Made by a program: the position numbers and the translations under genes. Positions 56,102-64,000 of a DNA stretch of 64,000 nucleotides are shown in pieces. Origin of the DNA: Neorhizobium galegae (GTDB taxonomy: Bacteria > Pseudomonadota > Alphaproteobacteria > Rhizobiales > Rhizobiaceae); assembly GCF_017877135.1 (NCBI RefSeq), contig NZ_JAGIPH010000001.1, forward strand, positions 620,001-684,000, written 5' to 3'. The notes below the pieces were generated by a model. That model worked only from the letters and a program-made list of their open reading frames with translations, searched no databases and was not told where the DNA came from. Positions within the stretch are counted from its first letter, which is position 1. Each line of letters opens with the position of its first letter.

Positions 56102-56773
56102 TCAAAGCGCTACGCCGACACTCGACAGGAAGCTGTCGATGCGGTGATCAACCACGCGCTTTGTTTCGGCCCAGGCGGGAACCGACTGAATTAGATTGTC
56201 GTGCCAGGCCATGAGATTGGGAAAATCCCGTAAGGGAGGCCTCGAACGATCGATCTGCGAAAACGGCCCCGCAACGTCGATATCGGCAAGCGTCAGGGTC
56301 TCGCCGACAATGAATTTGCGGCCTTGCAGGTGCTGGTCAAGCACTTTCGCGGCCGCACGAAGCTTGCCCTCGGCGAAGGCGATGACGGCCTCGTTCTTTG
56401 GCAGCCCCATCACCGTCTTGCCCACTCGCTCGTCGAACAGCGCCGTCGCAAAGACGCGCCATTGCTCACCCGACCAGAACATCCACTGAAGTACCTCAAA
56501 ACGGTCTTCTGCGGTCGCTCCGACCAATGGGGAGTTTGCCTTGCTCGCCAGATAAAGATTGATGGCGGCTGCTTCGTAGAGAACGAAATCACCATCGACC
56601 AGAACAGGCGTCAGGCCGTGCGGATTGAGCCGTGATTTGAACTCAGCCGTCTGGCTCTCGCCCTTGAACAAATCGACCATAACGTGTTCGATTTCGATGC
56701 CCATGACTTTTGCCGCCGTGGTCACCCGCCGCAAGCTGCCTGATCCGGGATCGCCGTAAATCTTGATTGTCAT
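56102..56773 (-). CDS. Glutathione S-transferase
   Basis: The 223-residue protein has a thioredoxin-like N-terminus (IKIYGDPGSGSLRRVTTAAK; conserved NPHGLTPVLVDGDFVLYEAAAINLYLA) and an all-alpha C-terminus ending near KRVVDHRIDSFL. GSGSLRR at the start may hold the catalytic serine. The class resembles phi/theta-like bacterial GSTs. It is divergent from a LysR gene that probably regulates it, the usual layout. Confidence 0.88.
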   Translation of the reverse strand: MTIKIYGDPGSGSLRRVTTAAKVMGIEIEHVMVDLFKGESQTAEFKSRLNPHGLTPVLVDGDFVLYEAAAINLYLASKANSPLVGATAEDRFEVLQWMFWSGEQWRVFATALFDERVGKTVMGLPKNEAVIAFAEGKLRAAAKVLDQHLQGRKFIVGETLTLADIDVAGPFSQIDRSRPPLRDFPNLMAWHDNLIQSVPAWAETKRVVDHRIDSFLSSVGVAL

Positions 56774-56909
56774 AATTCTTCCTTTGGCTCCAAGACCCTC
56801 GCGGTCTCACCAAGCCGATTTCTCATATTCTCTGATTGAATTGAATTGCGCCAGGAAGCATAATATGAATTCCATTTTTGAATAGTTCCAAGGGTTAAGG
56901 ATCGGGGAA

Positions 56910-57818
56910 ATGGACAGGCTCGATTCCATGCGCGCGTTCGTGCGCGTCGTTGAAAGCGGAAGCTTTTCGCAGGCCGCGCGAGACCTGAATGTGAGCCAGC
57001 CAACTGTCAGCAAACAGCTCGCGGCTCTTGAGGCGCGTCTTGGAACGCCGCTCCTCTCGAGAAATTCTCGAACTCTTGCCGTTACGCTTGCGGGCCAGGA
57101 ATATTATGAGGCCACAGTCCGTATCCTTGAGGATATCGATTCCATCGAAGAAAAGGTTCTGGCAGGGCAATCGTCCCCCTCGGGTCTGGTCCGGGTGACC
57201 CTCTCGCCAGCCTTCGGCAGGCTCTATGTCATCCCGCGGCTCCGTGCCTTTCAGGATCGTTTTCCGGACGTGGCAATCGACATGGAAGTCTCGGGCCGTC
57301 ACGTCGACCTTGTCGAGGAAGGGATCGATGTCGCGATCCGGATCGGTCCACTGTCCGATTCTGCGTTGGTTGCTCGACGCATCGGCGATATGCGCATGAT
57401 AACCCTGGCATCAGCGAGCTATCTCGCCCTGCACGGAAAGCCGGAAACGCTTGACGACTTGCGATCGCACCAACGTATCGGCTATGTCCATAAGGGCAGT
57501 GTCGTCGGTTGGGAGTTTACGGCCCACGGTCGGCGGATCACTTTAGACGGCGGAGGCGCGTTTCGCACCAACGATGCCGAACATGTTCGCGGTGCGGTCC
57601 TTGCCGGTCTGGGTATTGCCCATCACGCAAGTTGGTTGTTCCCGGATGTCCTGGCCTCCGGCGAGGTCGTCCGGATTCTTGACGATCACGCTCCGCCGCC
57701 TTTGCCAATTTTCGCCATCACGGCTTCCGGGCGTCGCATGCCTTCGCGGGTGCGGCATTTCATCGACTTCCTGGCCGATATTTGCGCTGAAGAGGCAGAG
57801 CTACGGATCACTGAATGA
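56910..57818 (+). CDS. LysR-family transcriptional regulator
   Basis: The 302-residue protein has the LysR HTH (MDRLDSMRAFVRVVESGSFSQAARDLNVSQPTVSKQLAALEARLG, starting at residue 1; motif positions 1-45) and a co-inducer domain (about 90-300). It is divergent from the GST gene over a 136-bp gap, so it likely controls both. The inducer is unknown. The gap contains AT-rich stretches typical of LysR boxes, but I cannot define a clean T-N11-A site. Confidence 0.93.
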   Translation: MDRLDSMRAFVRVVESGSFSQAARDLNVSQPTVSKQLAALEARLGTPLLSRNSRTLAVTLAGQEYYEATVRILEDIDSIEEKVLAGQSSPSGLVRVTLSPAFGRLYVIPRLRAFQDRFPDVAIDMEVSGRHVDLVEEGIDVAIRIGPLSDSALVARRIGDMRMITLASASYLALHGKPETLDDLRSHQRIGYVHKGSVVGWEFTAHGRRITLDGGGAFRTNDAEHVRGAVLAGLGIAHHASWLFPDVLASGEVVRILDDHAPPPLPIFAITASGRRMPSRVRHFIDFLADICAEEAELRITE

Positions 57819-57897
57819 GCTATGATCGACGTTGGCGCAAAACCGCCATTTCCTCGCTCCCTGCGCATCCCCTTCTCCGCAGCTCCCTTGCAACGCG

Positions 57898-58506
57898 CTA
57901 CTCGCCAGCCGCTTCCCTTACTGCCGAGGTGAGGTTTGCGCCGATCGCCCGCGCCTGCTGGAGCCCGGCCTGAGAGGACGCAGCGTCGAGCGGGAGCAGG
58001 AGGTCCGATCCCACCCTGCGCGCGCCGACATAGCCGAAAATGCCCTCGTCGATCTGTGTCCGAAGTGCCTGCGCATAACCGCGCTTGTCGTAGGTGCGCT
58101 GCGTTGCGCCGCCAACCGCCACCAACTGGACCGCAAGCCGCCCGAGAAGACGTGTCGTTTGCTCGCCCTCGGCATCGATATAGGCCCAGCCATTGGTGAA
58201 AACGCGGTCGATCCAGCCTTTGAGGATGGCGGGCATGGACCACCAGTAGACGGGAAAGATCAGGATCAGCAGATCGGCGCGGTCGATCCTTGCCTGCTCG
58301 GCGACAGTGTCGGCCGGCAAAACCGTTCCGTCGCGAAAGGCCCGATAGTCGGCACCTGTATAGCGAGGATCAAAGCCCTCGGCCGTCAGGTCGGCGATTT
58401 CGACCGTGTTCTGCGGGTCTTCCTGAAGGCCGGCGATGACCTGCTCGGCCACGGCATGCGTATAGGACGAGGCCTCGGGATGCGCAATGACGATGAGAGA
58501 ATGCAT
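57898..58506 (-). CDS. NAD(P)H-dependent flavodoxin-fold oxidoreductase
   Basis: The 202-residue protein has a flavodoxin-like fold with IAHPEASSYTHAVAEQVIAGL near the start and the FMN loop LIFPVYWWSMPAILKGWIDRV. It matches the NQO/MdaB/KefF-like quinone reductase group. It would reduce quinones or related electrophiles two electrons at a time. It is on the same strand as the RidA gene upstream (42 nt). Confidence 0.9.
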   Translation of the reverse strand: MHSLIVIAHPEASSYTHAVAEQVIAGLQEDPQNTVEIADLTAEGFDPRYTGADYRAFRDGTVLPADTVAEQARIDRADLLILIFPVYWWSMPAILKGWIDRVFTNGWAYIDAEGEQTTRLLGRLAVQLVAVGGATQRTYDKRGYAQALRTQIDEGIFGYVGARRVGSDLLLPLDAASSQAGLQQARAIGANLTSAVREAAGE

Positions 58507-58547
58507 GGCAGGTTTCCATCTGAAGGCGTTTTGGGATTGGCCCGGTG

Positions 58548-58940
58548 CTAAACCGCCTGCGGGATGCGGGCGATGACCTTGATTTCGAAATCGAACCCGG
58601 CAAGCCAGGTGACGCCAACGGCGGTCCAGTTTGGAAATGGCGGGGCCGGAAAAAACTCGTCCTTGATCGGCATCAGGATCTCGAACTGGTTCTGCGGGTC
58701 GGTGTGGAACGTCGTGACATCGACGATGTCGTCAAAGCTGCAGCCTGCGGCTTCCAGCGTTGCCCGCAGATTCCGGAATGCCAGCCGGGCCTGCGCTCCG
58801 AAATCCGGTTCTGCCGTTCCGTCCTCCCGGGCGCCGACCTGACCCGAGACGAGGTCGCCGGATTGAATGGCGGCGGAATATCCATGCTGCGTGTAAAGCG
58901 CGTGCCGGTCGGCTGGAAAAATGGCTGTGCGGGCGGTCAT
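58548..58940 (-). CDS. RidA-family protein (YjgF/YER057c/UK114)
   Basis: The 130-residue protein has SGQVGAREDGT, FRNLRATLEAAGCSFDDIVDVTTFHTD and the C-terminal TWLAGFDFEIKVIARIP. This is the RidA trimer fold. The arginine that in archetypal RidA binds imines is at the FEIKVIAR position, so activity is possible but substrate open. It is divergent from the TetR gene. Confidence 0.88.
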   Translation of the reverse strand: MTARTAIFPADRHALYTQHGYSAAIQSGDLVSGQVGAREDGTAEPDFGAQARLAFRNLRATLEAAGCSFDDIVDVTTFHTDPQNQFEILMPIKDEFFPAPPFPNWTAVGVTWLAGFDFEIKVIARIPQAV

Positions 58941-58996
58941 GGGTCTTCCTTTCTGGGGACGCTGCCGAAGCTTCTTCCAACGGCGGGCCGGTTCAG

Positions 58997-59058
58997 ATAC
59001 TGTGCGTATGTGAAATAGTGAGATACGCTGCGTATGTCAAATTAAATACGCATCGTAT
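58997..59058. promoter_or_regulatory. Three tandem palindromic operators before the TetR gene
   Basis: Three 13-bp sites share the form ATACGnnnCGTAT: ATACTGTGCGTAT at 58997, ATACGCTGCGTAT at 59023 and ATACGCATCGTAT at 59046. The last two are perfect; the first has one arm mismatch. Starts are 26 and 23 bp apart, and the last ends 13 nt before the TetR start. They fill the divergent gap to RidA, so both directions are probably repressed. Confidence 0.75.
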
Positions 59059-59071
59059 GTGAAATGAGGGT

Positions 59072-59668
59072 ATGATGGCGAAGACGCGTGCGCAAACCAT
59101 GGAAGAAAACAGGGCAAAGCTCATTGCGGCTGCACGCAGGGCTTTTGCCGAAAAAGGCTATGCCGCCGCCTCCATGGATGAGCTGACGGCGGAGGCGGGC
59201 CTCACGCGCGGCGCGCTCTACCACAATTTCGGCGACAAACGCGGACTGTTTGCCGCCGTCGTCAACCAGATCGATTCCGAGATGGCGGCGCGCGCAAAGG
59301 CGGTGGCGGCCTCAGAACCCGACGAGTGGAAGGCGCTGCTTGCGGAGGGAATAGCCTATATCGAAATGGCGCTTGATCCCGAGGTGCAGCGCATTGTGCT
59401 GCTCGATGGGCCGGCGGTGCTCGGCGATCCGTCCAGATGGCCAAGCCAGGACAATTGCCTGCAGGTGACAAGACAGGCCGTCGAGCGGCTGATTGCGCAT
59501 GGCACGATGAAGCCGCTCAATGCCGAAGCCGCCGCCCGCCTCATCAGCGGCGCCTCCCTCAACGCCGCCCTCTGGGTGGCGGCGAGTGATGATGCGGAAG
59601 CGGTGCTGGCGAAGGCTGTCGAGGCGTTTTGCGCAATCGCCAGCGGCGTTCTCGCGCGGCAGGACTGA
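59072..59668 (+). CDS. TetR-family transcriptional repressor
   Basis: The 198-residue protein has a TetR HTH (RAQTMEENRAKLIAAARRAF then SMDELTAEAGLTRGALYHNFGDKRGLF). Its C-terminal ligand domain is variable and gives no inducer. Upstream operators with CGTAT arms suggest autoregulation and control of the divergent ridA-quinone reductase pair. ATGs at 59072 and 59075 are both possible; GAGGG spacing favours 59075. Confidence 0.9.
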   Translation: MMAKTRAQTMEENRAKLIAAARRAFAEKGYAAASMDELTAEAGLTRGALYHNFGDKRGLFAAVVNQIDSEMAARAKAVAASEPDEWKALLAEGIAYIEMALDPEVQRIVLLDGPAVLGDPSRWPSQDNCLQVTRQAVERLIAHGTMKPLNAEAAARLISGASLNAALWVAASDDAEAVLAKAVEAFCAIASGVLARQD

Positions 59669-60420
59669 TAGGCTGCGGGTTTGAGCGGGTGCCTCACCGG
59701 AAGCCCGAGATGCGCAGGCTGTCTTGGCGCCGGGACGAAAGGACTGGCGCAGGTCTTAGCGCGGCGTGTCTGGTTCACCCCCCTCTGTCCTGCCGGACAT
59801 CTCCCCCACACGGGGGGAGATTGGCGTGGGGCCGATGTCGCCGCCCCACATCCGCCTTTTGGGAAACCAAATCAGCCGTCCCCCGATTCCACAAGAACCG
59901 TTGCCGGCAAACGCTGCGGCAAATTTAGAATGCGGCGCCTACTTCCGGCTGATCTCCCCCCTGAGGGGGAGATTGGCGTGTGGCCGATGTCCCCCTCCCA
60001 CATCCGCCGTTTGGGCAAACCACATCCGCCGTTGCGGCAATTGCAGAGATAAACTTGGAATGCAGCGGCAGCTTCCAGCTGATCTCCCCCCATGTGGGGG
60101 AGATCATCGTGTGGCCGATGTCGCCGTCCCACATCCGCCGTTTCCCAAACCACTTCTGCCGTTTCCGGATCCCACAAATGCCGTTGCCGGTAAACGCTCC
60201 GGTAAACTTGGAATGCGGCGGCAGCTTCCGGCTGATCTCCCCCCGTCTGGGGGAGATGTCCGGCAGGACAGAGGGGGGCGCCGCACCCACCGCCCTCACC
60301 CGAACCAAAAAAGCCGGCGCGGCCCTACGGACGCCCCCAGGCTCAACCGCGCCCGGCAAGCCATGCAAAAGGGGGGGCCTTTCGACCGCCCCTGGATGTC
60401 GTGCCGTTGCCCGCCTCGGC
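59669..60420. repeat. Array of palindromic repeat units between TetR and chemoreceptor genes
   Basis: Units of the CTCCCCC...GGGGGAGAT family occur at 59779-59822, 59950-59973, 60080-60104 and 60234-60280 (the last inverted). Between them the line GCCGATGTCGCCGTCCCACA recurs in variants at about 59832, 59983 and 60114. Spacing is about 151 and 131 bp. The rest of the 752-bp region shows no gene. Confidence 0.8.
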
Positions 60421-62370
60421 TCAAAACTCTTCCCAGCTTTCGGCGACCGCTGCCGGAGAGCCGCCGCCGAGGCCGACGGCGCCGGCGACTTTGGCGATCA
60501 TGCGGCGCGCCGGCGAGGCAACGGGCTTTGCTGTCGCCCGGGCGGCTTCCGGACGACGCCCGGCGGGTGCTTCGGAGGCGCCGCCGACGCGGAACTGGCC
60601 GATGATGTCGCGCAGCTTGTTGACCTCATTGGCAAGGGCGGCGCTGGCGGCGGTGGATTCTTCCACCATCGCGGCGTTCTGCTGGGTAACCTGGTCCATC
60701 TGGTTGACGGCGGTGTTGACTTCGGCAAGACCGACCGACTGTTCCTTGGCCGAGGTGGCGATGGCGTCGAGCTGGGTGTTGATCGTCACCACCTGCTGCT
60801 CGATCACCTTCAGCGCCTCGCCGGTTTCCTGCACCAGCCGCACGCCGGTCGAGACTTCGTCGACGGAGTTGCGGATGAGATCCTTGATCTCCTTGGCCGC
60901 CTGGGCGGAACGCTGCGCCAGTTCGCGCACTTCCTGGGCAACGACGGCAAAGCCCTTGCCGGCTTCCCCGGCGCGCGCCGCTTCCACGCCCGCATTCAGG
61001 GCGAGAAGGTTGGTCTGAAAGGCGATTTCATCGATGACGCCGATGATCGAGGAGATCTGGTTGGACGACTGTTCGATGCGCTGCATGGCATTGACGGCGC
61101 TCGAGACAACCTCGCCGGAGCGACGCGCCGAGCGGTTGGCTTCCACTGCCACGTGACGGGCCTCTTCGGTGCGCTTGGACGAGTTGGTGACATTGGTGGT
61201 GATCTGGTCGAGCGCTGCGGCGGTTTCCTCCAGCGAGGCGGCCTGCTGTTCGGTGCGCTTGGACAGATCCTCGGCACTCTGGCTGATTTCGCGCGTGCCG
61301 TTGCCGATGCTGCCGGTGGCGACGGAAACCGAGCGCAGGCTGTCTGCCAACTGTCCGACGGCAGCGTTGAAATCGGAGCGGAGGGCTTCGAAATCGCGGG
61401 CGAAGGGCTCGGAGAGACGGAAGGTCAGGTCGCCATCCGACAGATGCTTCAGGCCCTGCGCGAGGCCGGAGGTGGCCTGCGCCATTTCCTCCGCACGCAC
61501 GCGATCGGCTTCCAGCGCGCGGGCCTTTTCAGTTTCGCTGGCCGAACGGGCCTGATCGGCTTCCTGTTCCAGCTGGCGGGCACGAAGGCCGTTGTCCTTG
61601 AACACCTGCACGGCCTTTGCCATGCCGCCGATTTCGTCGCGGCGATCCGTGCCGTCGACCATGACACCGAGATCGCCATTGGCAAGCGTGACCATGGTGG
61701 CCGACATCGCGCGGATCGGCTGCACCAGCCAGGCGCGGATCAGGAAGAAGCCGGCGAGAAGAACCAGCACAAGGCCGCCGATGACGATCGAGAGCGTCAC
61801 CATCACTGTGGCATTGGTCTTGTCGGTCAGATCGTCGCTGGCCTTTGCGGCGGCTTCGACCAGTTGCGTCGTGATGTTGCTGAATTTGGGCGACACGGCC
61901 GTGAAGGCCGGCTGGCACTGTTCGAGGAACAGGGTCTGCGAAGCGGCAATCTCGGCTTCCGTGGTGGACGCCTTGCCGGCAGCGATAACGGCGGCACAGG
62001 TGGTGTTGAGGATGCTCAGAACCTCGGTGCGCAGTTGTTCGACCTGCGGATTCCCCGGCAAGGCCTTGGCCACCACATCCATGTACTTCGTAAAATTGGC
62101 CTTGCCGTCTTCGATTTCCTTGGCCGACCTGGCATTCTGCTCTTCCGAGCGGGCCATCATCAGGTCGCCGATCGCGGCGCGCATGTTCTGTACGGTGCGG
62201 TTCGAGCGCGCCATGTACAGCGCGCCCTGGCTCGGGCCATCCAGCAGTTTGCTGTATTCGTCATCCGTGCGCGAGATCTGCTGCGTGGAGTAGAGCGCCA
62301 TCCCCAGGGTGAACAGGCCAAAGCCTGCCATGATGATCAGAAATTTGCCGATAATTGAAACGTGCTTCAC
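60421..62370 (-). CDS. Methyl-accepting chemotaxis protein with CheR tether
   Basis: The 649-residue receptor has an N-terminal helix (about 5-27), a periplasmic four-helix-type region, a second helix (about 185-210), a HAMP segment ([19 protein letters not shown]) and a second HAMP-like segment near GDLTFRL. The signalling tip reads [37 protein letters not shown]. It ends ESWEEF, a pentapeptide-like tether for CheR/CheB. GTG at 62370 follows GGGAG by 6 nt; the ligand is unknown. Confidence 0.92.
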   Translation of the reverse strand: MKHVSIIGKFLIIMAGFGLFTLGMALYSTQQISRTDDEYSKLLDGPSQGALYMARSNRTVQNMRAAIGDLMMARSEEQNARSAKEIEDGKANFTKYMDVVAKALPGNPQVEQLRTEVLSILNTTCAAVIAAGKASTTEAEIAASQTLFLEQCQPAFTAVSPKFSNITTQLVEAAAKASDDLTDKTNATVMVTLSIVIGGLVLVLLAGFFLIRAWLVQPIRAMSATMVTLANGDLGVMVDGTDRRDEIGGMAKAVQVFKDNGLRARQLEQEADQARSASETEKARALEADRVRAEEMAQATSGLAQGLKHLSDGDLTFRLSEPFARDFEALRSDFNAAVGQLADSLRSVSVATGSIGNGTREISQSAEDLSKRTEQQAASLEETAAALDQITTNVTNSSKRTEEARHVAVEANRSARRSGEVVSSAVNAMQRIEQSSNQISSIIGVIDEIAFQTNLLALNAGVEAARAGEAGKGFAVVAQEVRELAQRSAQAAKEIKDLIRNSVDEVSTGVRLVQETGEALKVIEQQVVTINTQLDAIATSAKEQSVGLAEVNTAVNQMDQVTQQNAAMVEESTAASAALANEVNKLRDIIGQFRVGGASEAPAGRRPEAARATAKPVASPARRMIAKVAGAVGLGGGSPAAVAESWEEF

Positions 62371-62903
62371 ATGCCACTCCCGCAAGAACCTGGCGTTCAG
62401 ATGAGTGAGCCGCGTGCAAATCATTCGCCGGGCAAACGCGAAAGAGCGTGACGGACGTCTCCGCATCGGCCCGGGGCGGGCCGAAACGGGCTGCAAAGGT
62501 GCTACGCCTCATCGCTCTGTTCGGACGCACACCTTGAATCGGCGCCGATCCGAACGGTCTATTTATGTCAATAGATCGTTACATCTGCGTTAATGATCAT
62601 GTCTTCATATATCGATAGGACTTCAAATTCGTCGCCATGCGACGAATCCCGTATACGTTTCTCGATATGAGGGGCCGAACGAAAAAGGGGCGGACCGCGA
62701 TCCACCCCGTACAACACTATCTGCGACCACAACGTCATCCTCGGCCCAGCGCCCAGTCATACAAGCTCCATGAAATCAGAGCGTTGCAGATGCTCGGGAC
62801 AAGCCCGAACATGACGGAAGAAGCGCAGGCCCCTTTGTCAGCAATCTGGCGAGGCGGACGCGGTCCACCCGGTCTTGCCGTTCATCGAACCATAAAGGCT
62901 TGC
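62371..62903. other. Intergenic region between two chemoreceptor genes
   Basis: No credible gene in 533 bp. It should hold the promoter of the downstream chemoreceptor. Symmetric elements seen: GTTCGGA/TCCGAAC (62519-62525, 62549-62555) around ATCGGCGCCGAT (62538-62549), and TCTATT/AATAGA (62558-62563, 62570-62575). Their function is unknown. Confidence 0.5.
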
Positions 62904-64000
62904 TCAAAACTCTTCCCAGTTCTCGGCAGCAGGCTTTGCCGCAGGCGCAAAGGCGCTTGCCAGCTTGCTGCGCAGGGCACCCGCCGGAGACGGTCTGGCG
63001 CGCGCGCCGGCAGGTGCCGCAACCGGGCCTTTCAGGCGGGCAGGTTGCGGAATTTTTGTGCGGCCTTCCGTGGGCTTTGCTGCGGGCGCAAAGCGTGGCG
63101 CCTCGAGGGAAGCGGCACCACCTTGCACCGGCCGGGAGGCCGGCCGGCTGTCCTGTCCAGGCGAGGCGGCGGCATTGCCCAGCCGGAACTGGCGCAGCAG
63201 CGCATCCAGTTCGCTTGCCTCGCGCGCCAGCGCATGGCTTGCCGCCGTCTGCTGTTCCACCATCGCGGCATTCTGCTGGGTGTTCTGATCCATCGAGGAG
63301 ACGGCGGTATTGATCTCCTGCAGACCGGTCGCCTGCTCGCGCGAGGCGGTGACGATCGCCTTGATGTTCTCGTCGATCTCCTGCACCTCGACCACGATGG
63401 CCTGCAGCGCCTCGCCGGTTTCGCCGACGAGAGAAACCCCGGCATCCACCTGCTGGCTGGATGTGGTGATGAGCGTCTTGATCTCCTTGGCGGCATTGGC
63501 CGAACGCTGCGCAAGCTCGCGCACTTCCTGCGCCACCACGGCAAAGCCCTTGCCCGCTTCGCCGGCACGCGCCGCTTCCACGCCGGCATTCAGCGCGAGA
63601 AGGTTCGTCTGGAAGGCGATGTCGTCGATAACGCTGATGATATTGATGATTTCGCTGGACGATTTCGAAATGCCTTCCATCGCCGCCACCGCACGGCGCA
63701 CCACTACGCCTGACTTTTCCGCGCCGAGCCGCGCCCGCTCGACACGCTCGCCGACATCTTCGGCGCGACGGGCGGAATCCTTCACCGTCGTCGTCACCTC
63801 CTCCACGGCGGCCGCCGTCTGCTCGACGGAGGCGGCCTGCCGTTCGGTGCGTTTTGCCAGGTCGTCCGTGGCGCTGCGGATTTCCATCGCGCCGGCATGG
63901 ATGGCGGACGTGTTGCGCCCGACGCCCTGCAGCGCATCCTGCAGCTTTTCGACGGCCTGGTTGAAATCGCCGCGCACGCGGTCGAGATGGCTGGCAAAAG
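62904..64000 (-). CDS. Methyl-accepting chemotaxis protein (5' end cut by window edge)
   Basis: The visible 365 residues are the C-terminal half of a chemoreceptor. [46 protein letters not shown] is the conserved hairpin tip (residues about 114-160 of the visible part). It closes with a Pro/Ala-rich linker and ENWEEF, the same tether type as the neighbour. HAMP and sensor domains lie beyond the window. It is a paralogue of the 60.4-62.4 kb receptor, likely from duplication. Confidence 0.9.
   Translation of the reverse strand, partial: FASHLDRVRGDFNQAVEKLQDALQGVGRNTSAIHAGAMEIRSATDDLAKRTERQAASVEQTAAAVEEVTTTVKDSARRAEDVGERVERARLGAEKSGVVVRRAVAAMEGISKSSSEIINIISVIDDIAFQTNLLALNAGVEAARAGEAGKGFAVVAQEVRELAQRSANAAKEIKTLITTSSQQVDAGVSLVGETGEALQAIVVEVQEIDENIKAIVTASREQATGLQEINTAVSSMDQNTQQNAAMVEQQTAASHALAREASELDALLRQFRLGNAAASPGQDSRPASRPVQGGAASLEAPRFAPAAKPTEGRTKIPQPARLKGPVAAPAGARARPSPAGALRSKLASAFAPAAKPAAENWEEF

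Noticed and set aside
59980..62358. 792-codon open frame antisense to the first chemoreceptor
   Set aside because: It runs through the repeat array and then mirrors the chemoreceptor; composition is not protein-like.

Overview
The window is a high-GC, densely packed alphaproteobacterial chromosome segment, most likely from the Rhizobiaceae (Rhizobium/Agrobacterium/Shinella relatives). The basis is the aa3-type cytochrome oxidase cluster with its small CoxF-like gene, the ispH-thrB-rnhA block, bioMNY, a xylose ABC operon with a ROK regulator, a RibBX-type riboflavin enzyme, IalB, DUF1344 and RT0821-type envelope proteins, two chemoreceptors ending in a WEEF tether, and many short GC-rich palindromic intergenic elements. 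No rRNA, tRNA, CRISPR array, transposase or integrase was found. No species was assigned.

Layout. 1-3.6 kb: a MOSC protein cut by the window edge, then a Zur-type box, a 48-residue membrane ORF and an AztABC-like zinc ABC importer. 3.6-6.1 kb: an AT-richer insert holding two overlapping genes, a ParA/MinD-type ATPase and a SIR2-domain protein. This is the best candidate for an undescribed (defence) system. 6.1-18 kb, mostly minus strand: Dabb protein, rnhA, thrB, parDE, ispH, the bdcR/bdcA pair, then surf1, DUF983, ctaE, ctaG, coxF-like, ctaB, ctaD and ctaC, the last eight being structural and assembly genes for one terminal oxidase. 18-29.9 kb: ialB, tldD, a VOC protein, an AbrB/VapC toxin-antitoxin pair, HAD, MazG-like, TauE, polysaccharide deacetylase, pdxH, lipoprotein, a CbpA-like DnaJ, fabI, a histidine phosphatase and DUF1344. 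29.9-43.9 kb: a GGDEF-EAL protein, aroC, ribBX, repeats with an orphan coding fragment, DUF5680, GNAT, a YcaQ-like glycosylase, Mn-catalase, the BioMNY biotin transporter, mqsRA, a thioesterase, an HDAC-family protein, xseB and a small membrane ORF. 43.9-48.6 kb: divergent ROK repressor and xylFHG around a perfect palindrome. 48.6-60.4 kb: blocks of palindromic repeats separating a homocysteine methyltransferase, a DEAD-box helicase, pirin, dxs, GST/LysR, a quinone reductase, RidA and TetR. 60.4-64 kb: two chemoreceptors, the second cut by the window edge.

Regulatory logic readable from DNA: a Zur box before the zinc operon; inverted-repeat operators between bdcR and bdcA, between the ROK gene and xylF, and three copies before the TetR gene at 59 kb; intrinsic terminators after ctaE and bioY; and a stem-loop between xylF and xylH. 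Three type II toxin-antitoxin modules (ParDE, AbrB-VapC, MqsRA) sit in 34 kb. parDE and bdcRA interrupt what is usually a continuous rhizobial block from surf1 to ispH-thrB-rnhA, so this locus looks like a site of repeated small insertions.
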